NCBI GenBank assembly: GCA_014529385.2
Contig: CM043957.1
Coordinates: 89,122,881 to 89,186,880 of the forward strand
DNA: 64,000 nt
Reading direction: 5' to 3'
Source of the DNA: Adiantum capillus-veneris
Taxonomy: Eukaryota > Streptophyta > Polypodiopsida > Polypodiales > Pteridaceae
Positions 48,055 through 58,720 of this stretch are shown here, one piece after another. Positions within the stretch are counted from its first letter, which is position 1. Each line of letters begins with the position of its first letter. The notes under the pieces were generated by a model that had not been told where the DNA came from, did not search any database, and saw nothing but the letters and a program-made list of their open reading frames with translations. The translations under genes were made by a program, and so were the position numbers.

Positions 48055-49321
48055 ATGGAGCCCGTTCCTCCATCCCCGTCAGCCGCATCAATGGCCATGG
48101 ATATAGAGGGTGCCGATGGATCTCCCAGTAACCCACCCGAGCCTCTACTCGCGGTTAGCTCCACTCTGGTCATCCCCGCCATGGGCCCCTCGACCACCGA
48201 CAGCCTTCTAAGCCCTTTTTTCCATCATACTACTAACACTACAACCCCCTCGACCACCCTTAATAAAGCAAGCTCTCGGGATTCTATGTACCCCGAATTC
48301 ACCTCGACAGCAGCCCTCTTTAACCCACCCACGGGGACACTACGCTCGCCGAGGCTAACCACCTCCCCCTTACCCACCTCCTCTAAAAAAACCCTTTTTG
48401 GGCCGGAGGAGCTTCAGGGGCTCACGGCCAACTTGCCCTTGGAATACATCGACCAACTCTCCCTCCCCTCTATCCAAGCTTTTGGCACCGCAAATGCAGC
48501 TTTTGTATCACATAAGAGCACCTTTCCCAAATCTAGCCAAGGTGGTATCCCTTCTAGCCCCCCCCTCACTTTTTCCACCACATTTGGCTCTCTCTCCGCG
48601 AGCTCCTCTTCCTTGGCTTTTACCACACCCCTTGTCACCAATCCGTGTGTTGAAAACCTACCCATTCTCCCCACCATTAACAAGCCGGGTGAGTTTGATA
48701 AAATTGTATCCATCTCCTTAGTGGAGTTTAAAACCCTCAACCATAAGCTACATCAAGCTACCTCTCATCTCACCCATTTGCAAAACCTTCTCGCCAATCA
48801 AAAAGCTTCGCTTAGCCTTTGTATGAAGCCCCCCCCGCCTCTCCTTAGATGACTCTCAAGCGCAAGCACTCTTAAGTGCCAAGCTCGAATCCCTCAATAT
48901 CCAATTTCAATTGGATTGCACCCAAGCCTACATCCTTGCCCAAAGTGTTCTTATCAACAACATTCAAAAAAGCTTTGATTCGTACCGCGACCTTGTAATG
49001 GAAAGGCTCTTGTACCTAACTAAGAAGCTTGCTTCCGTCTCCTTTCCAAGAGTCCAACCTTCGGCATGGGCCAATCAACTCCTCTCTTGGAAGCTTTCAT
49101 CGCTTCATGAGTTTGATGACCTACTTCAAAATGCCACCCTCCAAACCCATTTTGCCTCCTCCCTAAACTCGGAGGCCCATAGTGCTAGGAAGAGAACACA
49201 AGCCACCATTTTGGAGGAAGCGGAGTCTCTACCAAAGGAGGAAACGGTAGGAGAATTAGTGCACCATGAGGTCACCACACAAATGAAAAACCTTCTCGCA
49301 CCTCCCCCGAAAAGGCCGCCG
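48055..49321 (+). pseudogene. Penelope-like unit 3, ORF1 (3'-truncated)
   Basis: The best-preserved N-terminal half: 48055-48852 is one open frame of 265 codons, without the frame loss and the TAA seen in units 1 and 2. It ends at the 8-C run (MKPPPPLLR then stop). The second half (from about 48850, including AYILAQSVLINNIQKSF) is in another frame. At 49321, after CCGAAAAGGCCGCCG, the copy breaks off and chromovirus LTR sequence begins. The second frame runs on into the LTR to 49408, making a chimeric ORF of no likely meaning. Confidence 0.75.
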
Positions 49322-49500
49322 GTACTTGCAAGGCGAGCCCCCTCCTATGTAGGGATTGCTAAAGACTTTTGGGACACACACAAAGCATCCAATTCCCTCA
49401 ATGTTTGACCTTTGGACTTCGCCTGACACTTCCCCATATTCTATGATCAGTTTAACATGAGAAAATCATTTAGGAGAATTAGATATTGATTATTATGACA
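49322..49500 (-). repeat. 5' LTR remnant of the chromovirus
   Basis: Matches two separate parts of the left LTR (about 32008-32102 and 32288-32367), so it has an internal deletion of about 185 bp. It also lacks everything that lies left of about 32008 in the other LTR. Its outer end TATGACA is followed by the TGTAA duplication. Confidence 0.82.
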
Positions 49501-52500
49501 TGTAATGACACATGTCCTATGAACAAGGCCACCTGCATGATCAGACAATTTGTATGCTAGGGGGAGGCTATAAAATAGCATGGTTGGGTGGAGACTAGCA
49601 CACATCATTACTTTTGTCCTTTCATTGGTATTCGAGCTATTTTGGGAAATGGGAAAAGCGGGTTGCATGTGCATGCAGTGTATCATCTTCTCTCCCACGA
49701 TCTACAGGCGGGGAAGATGAGGCCCACCACAACGCAACAAAAAGAAGGTAGGAACAGAGTTTTGTGGGCAGCACGAGAGACCAATGCTATATACGGATAA
49801 AGAGTTTGATGAATACATCTACGACCAATATTGCTAGCACAATGTTTTTTATTCTCAAGTGATATTACTTGAAAGTCAATTATAAAACCTAGACCCTTTA
49901 TATAAATGTATTCAAGTTTATATGTACTCAAGTGATGCCATTAAATATTACCTAATGAATATTTCTTGATTTTTGTACTCTTTTATGGTGTTAGGGTTAT
50001 TTGAAGCTTAGGAATAAGGAACCATGAAGTTATATTGACATAGACTAATTATTAAAAACATAAAAGAATTTTTACCATTCAACAAATTTAGCAGTAGGGT
50101 GTTTCTAAAGATGTAAGATAGGTGTTTACTAATTTTGTTCACAACACACTATTACGAGTAAGAAGGGGGGTCGTTATTACCTCATACTAGTCATAAATAC
50201 AGGATTGTTTAAGACTCTCTGCTCATAGTTGGCATGTCCTTTTCTATAAAGATTGGATCCCTAAGATTAGATTGTAGTAAAGAAAAGGGCTTGTAAGGAC
50301 ATGGGTACTACGGGCAAGGCCGAATAGTGTGTATGCTAGTAGGTGAAGACTATAAAATAGCATGGTTGGGTGGAGAGTAGCACACAACATTACTCTCGTC
50401 TTTCACTGGTATGTGAGCTACTTTGAGAAAGCGGAAAATCGGGTTGCATGTGCATGCAATGCATCATATTCTCTCCCACGATCTGCAGGCGGGAAGAGGA
50501 TGCCACTATAGTGCAAAAAAAAGAAGGTAGGAACAGAGTTCTATGCACACCATGAGAGGCCAATAGTATATATATTGATAAAGAGTTTGATGAATACATC
50601 TAAGGTCATTATTGCTAGCACAATGTTTTTTTGATTCTCATGTCGTATTACTTGAAAGCCAGTCTTCTTTGAAAATACACAAACTAGACCCTTCATATAA
50701 ATGCCTTCAAGTTTATATGTACTCATGTGATGCCATCAAATATTACCTAATGAATATTTCTTGATTTTTGAACTCTTTTATGGTGTTAGGATTATTTAAA
50801 GCTTAGGAATAAGGACCCATGAAGGTATATTGGCATAAACTAATTCTTAAAAACACAAAAGAGATTTTTACTACTCAACAAATTTAGCAGTAAAGAACCA
50901 AATAAAATTTTATATGTAAGATATGAGTATACTAATTTCTTTTACTGCACTCTTTTGAGAATACAAAGGGGGGTCGTTATTACCTCATACAAGTCATAAA
51001 TAGAGGATTTTTAAAAAAACTCTCTGCTCATAGTTGGCATGTTATTTTCTATAAAGATTGGATCCCTATGAATAGATTGTATTAAAGAAGAGGGCTTGTA
51101 AGGACACAGGTCCTACGGGAAAGGCCACAGGGACGACTGGAGAGTGTGTGTATGTTAGGGGAAGGCTATAAGATAGCATGGTTGGGTGGAGGCTAGCCAC
51201 AAAATTATTCTCGTCTTTTCACTGGTATTCGAGCTATTTTGGGAAAGGGGAAAAGCGGACTGCATGTGCATGCATCGCATCATCTCCTCTCCCATGATCT
51301 GTAGGCAAGGAAGAGGACGCCCACCACAACGCATAAAAAAGAAGGCATGAAGAGAGTTCTGTGTGCAACACAAAAGAGGCCAATGATGTATATTTGTATA
51401 GAGTTTGATGACTACATCTAAGGTCAATATTGCTAGCACAATTTTTTTGATTCTCATGTGATATTACTTGAAAGTCACTCTTTGATATTACAAAACCTAG
51501 ACCCTTCATATAAATGTCTTCAAGTTTATATGTACTCATGTGATGCCATCAAATATTACCTCATGGATATTTCTCGATTTTTGTACTCTTGTATGGTATT
51601 AGGGTTATTTGAAGCTTAGGAATAAGGACCTATGAAGGTATATTGACATAAACTAATTTTAAAAAACACAAAAGATATTTTTACCACTCAACAAATTTAG
51701 CAATAGGGTGTTTCTAAAGAACCAAATAGAATCATATATGTAAGATAGGTGTATACTAATTTCTTTCATTACACGCTTTTAAGAGTAAGAAGGGGGGTTG
51801 TTGTTACCTCATACTAGTCATAAATAGGGGATTTTCTAAGACTCTATGCTCATAGTTTGCATGTCCTTTTCTATAAAGATTGGATCCCTATGATTAGATT
51901 GTAGTAAATAAGAGGGCTTGTAAGGACACGGGTCCTACAAGAAAGGCCACTAGCATGGCCAGACAATGTGTATGTTAGGTGGAGGCTATAAGATAGCATG
52001 GTTGCGTGGAGAATAGCACATGTCATTACTCTCTTCCTTTCACTGGTATCCGAGCTTTTTTGAGAAAGGAGAAAAGCAGGATGCATGTTCATACAGTGCA
52101 TCATATCCTCTCCCACGATCTGGAGGCGAGGAAGACGACGCCCACCACAGTGCAACAAAAAGAAGGTAGGAACAAATTTCTGTGCACAACATAAGAGGCC
52201 AATAATATATATTGATAAAAAGTTTGATGAATACATCTAAGGCCAATATTGCCAGCACAAATTTTTTATATTCTCATGTGATATCACTTGAAAGTCAGTC
52301 TTTGATATTATAAAAACTAGACTCTTCATATAAATGTCTTCAAGTTTATATGTACTCATATGATGCCATCAAATATTACCTGATGAATATTTCTTGATTT
52401 TTGTACTCTTTTATGGTGTTAAGATTATTTGAATCTTAGGAATAAGGACTCATGAAGGTATATTGACAAAAACTAATTCTTAAAAACACAAAAGAGGATT

Positions 52501-53850
52501 TTACTACTCAACAAATTTAGCAATAAAGAACCAAATAGAATCTTATATGTAAGATAGGCGTATACTAATTTCATTCACTACACTTTTTTAAGAGTAAGAA
52601 GGGGGGTCGTCATTACCTCATACTATTTATAAATAGGGGATTTTCTAAGACTCTCCGCTCATAGTTGGCATGGCCTTTTCTATGAAGATTGGATCTCTAG
52701 GAATAGATTGCAGTAAAGAAAAGGACTTGTAAGGACACGGGTCCTACGGGCAAGGTCCCTAGCATGACCGAATAGTGTGTATGCTAGGTGAAGGCTATAA
52801 GATAGCATGGTTGGGTGGAGACTAGCACACGACCTTACTCTTGTCCTTGCACTCATATCCGAGATATTTTGAGAAAGGGGAAAATCAAGTTGCATGTGCA
52901 TACAACACAACATATTCTCTCCCATGATCTGCAAGCGGGGAATAGGATGCCCACCATAGTGCAACAAAAAGAAGGTAGGAACACAGTTCTATGCGCAGCA
53001 CGAGAGGCCAATGATATATATTGATAAAGAGTTTGATGAATACATCGAAGGCCAATATTGCTAGCACAATTTTTTTGATTCTCATGTGATATCACTTGAA
53101 AGTCAGTCTTTGATATTACAAAAACTAAACCCTTTATATAAATGTCTTAAAGTTTATATGTACTCATGTTATGCCATCAAATATTACCTAATGAATATTT
53201 CTTGATTTTTGTACTCTTTTATGGTGTTAGGGTTATTTAAAGGTTTAACCCTAAAGGTTAGGAATAGGGACCCATGAAGGTGTATTGACATAAACTAATT
53301 CTTAAAAACACAAAAGAGATTTTTACCACTCAAAAAATATAGGGTGTTTCTAAAGAACCAAATAGAATCTTATATGTAAGATATGCGTATACTAATTTCT
53401 TTCACTGCACTATTTTAAGAGTGAGAAGGCGGGTTATGATTACCTCATACTAGTCATAAATAGGGGATTTTGTAAGACTCTATGCTCATAGTTGGCATGT
53501 CCTTTTCTATTAATATTGGATCCCTAGGAATAGATTGCAGTACAGAAAAGGGATTGTAATGACACGAGTCCTACAGGCAAGGCCATCAGCATGGTCAGAT
53601 AATGTGTATGCTATGGGAAGTTTATAAGATAGCATGGTTGGGTGGAGATTAGCACACGACATTACTCTTGTCCTTTCACTGGTATCTGAGCTATTTTGAG
53701 AAATGGGAAAAGTAGGTTGCATGTACATGCGGCGCATCGTCTCCTCTCCCACAATCTGCAAGCAGGGAAGACGATGCCCACCATAGTGCAGGCAAAAGAA
53801 GGTAGGAACAAAGTTCACTGTGCAGCGAAAGAGGCCAATTATATATATTG
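49501..53850. repeat. About 815-bp tandem repeat array, right part (TRIM-like)
   Basis: Anchors CATGGTTGGGTGGAG at 49579, 50361, 51177, 51997, 52806 and 53633 give spacings of 782, 816, 820, 809 and 827 bp. Contents are as in the left part: TATA-like CATAAATAGGGG, primer-binding-site-like TGGTATCCGAG, and no conserved ORF. It starts with the right-hand TGTAA target copy (49501-49505). The array stops abruptly at about 53850 (ATATATTGA|CAACTAG). Confidence 0.75.
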
Positions 53851-54187
53851 ACAACTAGTATGTGACCCGCGTGTTGCTGCAACTAGAAAATGCATGTTTT
53901 CTATTCTTACAACTACAAAGGTGGAAAATTATATAAATTCTAGTTTTCTACATGTATACAATTACAAAGGTGGAAAATTATATAGATTCTATTATTTTAC
54001 ATGTATACACTCTCTTGCATTTCAAAAAAAATATTCACAACATCTCTCTATGGATTTTCAAATAAAAATATACATGCTAGAGGCAACAAATATTCCTTTA
54101 ATACCAAGTTTGGTAGGCTCTCACACGTTATGTAGGATTTTCTAGCCCTTATTTAATGAATCTACGTGCTTTACAACTATTGAAGAG

Positions 54188-54188
<1 letters not shown>

Positions 54189-54242
<54 letters not shown>
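54189..54242. repeat. AC microsatellite
   Basis: An uninterrupted AC run of about 54 bp. Confidence 0.95.
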
Positions 54243-54247
<5 letters not shown>

Positions 54248-54326
54248 TATTTATATTCTCCTTGCACTCATCCCTTCTCTCTATTAAATTGGACAATACT
54301 CTGGGTTGCTTGTAGTTGTTTAATTA

Positions 54327-54344
54327 TCTCTCTCTCTCTCTCTA

Positions 54345-54389
<45 letters not shown>
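54327..54389. repeat. TC microsatellite
   Basis: A TC run of about 63 bp with a short TATC interruption. Confidence 0.95.
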
Positions 54390-54390
<1 letters not shown>

Positions 54391-54589
54391 GCATTCTGCT
54401 TAACAAGAAGCGACTTCTATTGTATGACGAACACCATAAAAGTTGGAAACTTGATGATTTGGAAGCAAAGCTCGAGAAAAAAGTGTAATGTCACCTACAA
54501 ATTTTGAAACGTTACCTCTAAAATTTAAATTAGAAGGTAAGAAAACCTTCAAAATATGAAGGAATTTAGTATTTAAAGTTTTTTTGGGC

Positions 54590-54591
<2 letters not shown>

Positions 54592-54632
<41 letters not shown>
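54592..54632. repeat. GA microsatellite
   Basis: A GA run of about 41 bp, complementary in sense to the TC run 200 bp upstream. Confidence 0.95.
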
Positions 54633-54634
<2 letters not shown>

Positions 54635-55289
54635 TAATTGTCTGTAAAAAAAGAGAGCTACACAAGGCTTGCTAGCTCCATGATGAAGGGGAATTTAACC
54701 TTAAATAGCTTCTCAAAGGAGCTGTTGCACATCTTTGGTCAACATGGAAGACGATCGTGCCTACGTGTACCATGTCTGAGAGATGCACTTGGCCATGGAC
54801 ATGAAGAAGATGTGTAGTGCCATTGCCACCCAATGAGCCCATCTTGTGAGGAGTACCATCACTAATCACATCAAGCTGGTATGCTAAAGATGGATAATTC
54901 CAAGCCTTTAGAAGAGGCGAAAAGAAGCATACCTCATGTTTGCTCATTGGAGGATGACTTATACATCAGACTTGACAACTATTTGTCAAAATCAGCATCA
55001 GATAGTATGTATTTAGTGACGATCTTTGAATGTAAGTTCCTATAAACTAAATGGGATTGGCCCAAACTTGATGTAGGAAGAGATGAAGAATGCTTTATGA
55101 ACATCGAAGTGTGTTCCTGGGCCGCTAGCCTTCAATGGATCATCTCCATACACATCCCACATTCACACAAATCAACACTTCAAGAAATAATTAATGTGCT
55201 AGACATCATGCAAGGTCTAGGTGAGGGAGATTCTCCCTCTTCACCATCATCATTAGATGTTGGATCAATGGAACCTTCAACAAATAATG

Positions 55290-55890
55290 CGTCTCGTATG
55301 ATCATGCATAAGAAATCAATATCTTATCATCCTTAGGCCAATGAATAGGCTGAGAGCACAAACAAGACCTTGGTCAGATTATTGAAGAAAATAAGAAAGA
55401 TTGGGATTCAGCATTGTGGTATTTTAGAATAGCCTTCAAGGTAAGGATGGGTATGACTCCATTCAAGTCGATGTATGGCCTTGAAGCTATAGTTCTAATG
55501 GAATTTGTGGTGCCAAGACTTAGAGTTAGTGCAAAAAAAGAGCCTTAAGTTACTAGTTAAATATAGGAGCAAATATCTGATGCAACTGAAAGAGGACAAG
55601 TTAGTCAGTTCCTACATCACTGAGGTGATTTAGAGAAGGAAAAATCTTGGGTGAGAATGAATGTGAAGTTTAAAGTTTTCCAAGTTGGAGATTGAGTAAT
55701 GCTCCATAATTTCAGGATAGGGCCACATCTAGGTAAATTGACTGTGAGATATATAGGTCCATATAATGTGCAAGACTTGGGCCATGTCACATTTATTGTA
55801 GCTGATGTTTTTGGCACTAGGTTTGAGAAGCTTGTTAATGGGTTCGCGTTGAAAACATTCTAGGGGAAACAACCTCATTTAGATTGGCCC
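55290..55890 (+). pseudogene. Decayed Gypsy integrase C-terminal part
   Basis: Frames read SISYHP then a TAG, ANE then a TAG, AESTNKTLVRLLKKI, followed in other frames by MTPFKSMYGLEA, EFVVPRLRVSAKKE, KYLMQLKEDKLVSSYITEV and MLHNFRIGPHLGKLTVRYIGPYNV. These are the end of the integrase core (HPQANGQAE) and the GPY/F-like tail of Ty3/Gypsy elements. Both stops fall where Gln is expected. Only this segment is recognisable; the rest of that element is missing or unreadable upstream. Confidence 0.75.
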
Positions 55891-56252
55891 CTCGCAGGAT
55901 TGGTTGAGCCAAAGAAGTTCACAAAAAGTAAGAATGTTGGAATTAGTGGTGCTCATCAATTTTTGAACATGGCATGAAAAGGAAAACCGTTGCATTTTAT
56001 GACCCAATACAGGGACAAAAGTTTGGTAAGGTAAATGATGATGGGTCAGGCTTGTGGTTGAGTCACATAGCAATCAAAGATACCAAGTTGCTAAGTTGTT
56101 GATACGGTCAATCGGACCCTAGTGTAGTGGAGGTTATCAGGTTGGAATTGGGTTGGTCAAAATTTTTAAAGAGGGAAAATTTGAAAAATTTCTAGAATTG
56201 CGGGTTGATTCTCCACTAAGCAAAATCATATTAGAGAGGGTACGATTAGAGG

Positions 56253-57292
<1,040 letters not shown>

Positions 57293-57294
57293 TT

Positions 57295-57312
57295 TGGCGC
57301 CGCTGCCGGGGA
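57295..57312 (+). promoter_or_regulatory. Primer-binding site of the Tat/Athila-like element
   Basis: TGGCGCCGCTGCCGGGGA, two bases after the LTR end. This is nearly the sequence typical of Tat and Athila elements (TGGCGCCGTTGCCGGGGA). Confidence 0.88.
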
Positions 57313-57832
57313 CGAGAGCCCTAAGTAGGTGACCTTAGACTAATCCTACGAGGTGAGTCGTATAAACTACTTTGTATACTTTAGTTAGAAAAGATCTAGG
57401 AGTGGTGGACTCCAAAGGTCTCGAGAGATACTAGGAAGTGGGGTATTCCTGGGTCTTCCGTGTTGACAGTATTTTTAGTTTAGCTTAGATTAGATTGTTT
57501 TTGATGGTGTTTAAGTGGTTGTTGACATAAAAAGCATTTGCTACTCCTTGTGTGGTAGTAAATCTCTTTATATTTTCAATTGCAAAAAATCCATTTTATG
57601 ATTAGAAGTAGCTTAGGTAGGGCCTGCTTTGATCCTGCTCCAGAGCTATCAATTGGTGTTCTATTTGCTTGATGTGTTTGATTGCATGTTAGATCACTGA
57701 AAAAGTCGCTTTGGTAGTGAAATATGCAATAAACAAAGTTCAGAAAAATTTTCTGTGTAACTGATTGTTGCTGAGCACTTAAAAGAGCTATTGGGAGAGT
57801 TCTGTGCTGAAAAACTGGAAATCTGCAACTTT

Positions 57833-57856
57833 AGACATCATACGCGTATGATGTCT
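57833..57856. repeat. Leader palindrome 1
   Basis: A perfect 24-bp palindrome centred on ACGCGT: AGACATCATACG and its complement. Confidence 0.95.
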
Positions 57857-58116
57857 TAGGACCTAAACAGAGACTAAAATTGAAAATTTGACATTGCCAG
57901 AGTGTTTAGAAGGGGGCTTTTACCCTAAGATCAACTTAAAACAAGAGCATTAACACTCAAAGAAACCCAAAAAGACAAGTCGGAGTCCAAGAAACGCAAA
58001 GAATAGGAAATTTTGGATTCAAATCTTGTTTTTACATTCAAACCTGACAAAAACACTTGAAACTCAATTATAAACATTGGAGAAGGCTTAAAACCAAAAA
58101 TAGTCAAAATCTGGGA

Positions 58117-58148
58117 CAAAAGACATCATACGCGTATAATGTCTTTTG
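58117..58148. repeat. Leader palindrome 2
   Basis: 32 bp centred on ACGCGT with a single mismatch (right arm TATAATGTC instead of TATGATGTC). Confidence 0.95.
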
Positions 58149-58243
58149 GCACATCCACTGCTTAATTTTGATATCTGACCTGACAAGATTGTTACAGGCA
58201 CTGTTGGAAGCATAAATATCAAGTTTGGACCCAAATTGATGAA

Positions 58244-58271
58244 AAAGACATCATACGCGTATGATGTCTTT
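58244..58271. repeat. Leader palindrome 3
   Basis: A perfect 28-bp palindrome with the same core and arms as copy 1. Confidence 0.95.
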
Positions 58272-58524
58272 GACGTAATTTTGGAAATATTTTGATACAT
58301 TGCTAACACAGATCCATTGTAATAGCTGTCTAGAGATTATATTTCAAGTTTCATCCCATTTGGATAACAATTGACCCAAAAACAAGTCAAAAGCAGAAAA
58401 TTGCCAAGAAAAGCCTGAACTAGCCATAACTTGCTCAAACAGAGTTCAAACTGAATTTTGTGAGTGAACAGAGCATAAAGGGGCCACTGAGAGTGAGCAT
58501 AACCAAAATAGTCAAATTCTGTGA

Positions 58525-58556
58525 AAAAAGACATCATACGCGTATAATGTCTTTTT
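58525..58556. repeat. Leader palindrome 4
   Basis: 32 bp with the same single mismatch as copy 2. Confidence 0.95.
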
Positions 58557-58720
58557 CAGCATAACAGTAACAAAATTCTCACTTGATGAAACAGAAGATG
58601 TCCAACTGACAAGATTAAACAATTGACCAAGTATCAATCAGCTTGGATCAATTTTGACCACAAAAACTTGGGGAAAACAAATTGCCGAGACGGAAAAGTT
58701 ACAGTCCTTTAGGGGAATTG

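Larger units (their letters stand above)
36962..49321 (+). mobile_element. Tandem array of Penelope-like retroelements (2.2 units)
   Basis: Three head-to-tail copies: unit 1 is 5'-truncated (36962-40960), unit 2 complete (40961-46527) and unit 3 3'-truncated (46528-49321). The hammerhead cleavage sites define a unit of 5,567 bp. Each full unit has a leader, ORF1, an overlapping ORF2 with Penelope RT motifs, and a C-rich 3' region. No GIY-YIG endonuclease is encoded, so it belongs to the endonuclease-deficient group (Athena/Coprina type as described in the literature). The array lies in the opposite orientation to the chromovirus it interrupts. I looked for plant telomere repeats at its ends and found none. 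Confidence 0.87.
30748..49500 (-). mobile_element. Ty3/Gypsy chromovirus inserted in the tandem array
   Basis: The element lies on the minus strand: 5' LTR remnant at 49500-49322, then a 12.4-kb Penelope-like array, then gag-pol (36961-32721), polypurine tract and complete 3' LTR (32367-30748). TG...CA termini and a TGTAA target duplication define the ends. Removing it rejoins the interrupted about 815-bp repeat unit with the expected spacing (about 820 bp between anchors). The chromodomain after the integrase places it among chromoviruses. Stops and frameshifts make it inactive. Confidence 0.88.
53851..55290. other. Intergenic, microsatellite-rich
   Basis: No convincing gene. It opens with ACTAGTATGTGACCCGCG, reminiscent of a transposon end motif seen in many plant genomes (from memory), and then short repeats of GTGGAAAATTATAT. 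Three long dinucleotide runs follow. Confidence 0.4.
57313..58720 (+). other. Leader with four palindromes
   Basis: About 1.4 kb without a significant ORF. It contains four copies of the palindrome AGACATCATACGCGTATGAT... (see separate entries), arranged as two pairs about 410 bp apart. Flanking phrases (ATAGTCAAA(A)TCTG before copies 2 and 4) are also shared, which indicates duplication of a larger segment. Confidence 0.85.

Noticed and set aside
36962-49321. Telomere repeats at the Penelope array ends
   Set aside because: No TTTAGGG or CCCTAAA runs are present; the C-rich TTTAATCCCCCC phrases are not telomeric in period.
27339-53854. Possible CRISPR-like array from the regular repeats
   Set aside because: Units are about 815 bp with no short repeat/unique spacer alternation, and the genome is a plant nuclear one.
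53855-53880. ACTAGTATGTGACCCGCG as a defined transposon terminus
   Set aside because: It resembles a recurrent plant element end from memory, but no partner end or target duplication was found here.
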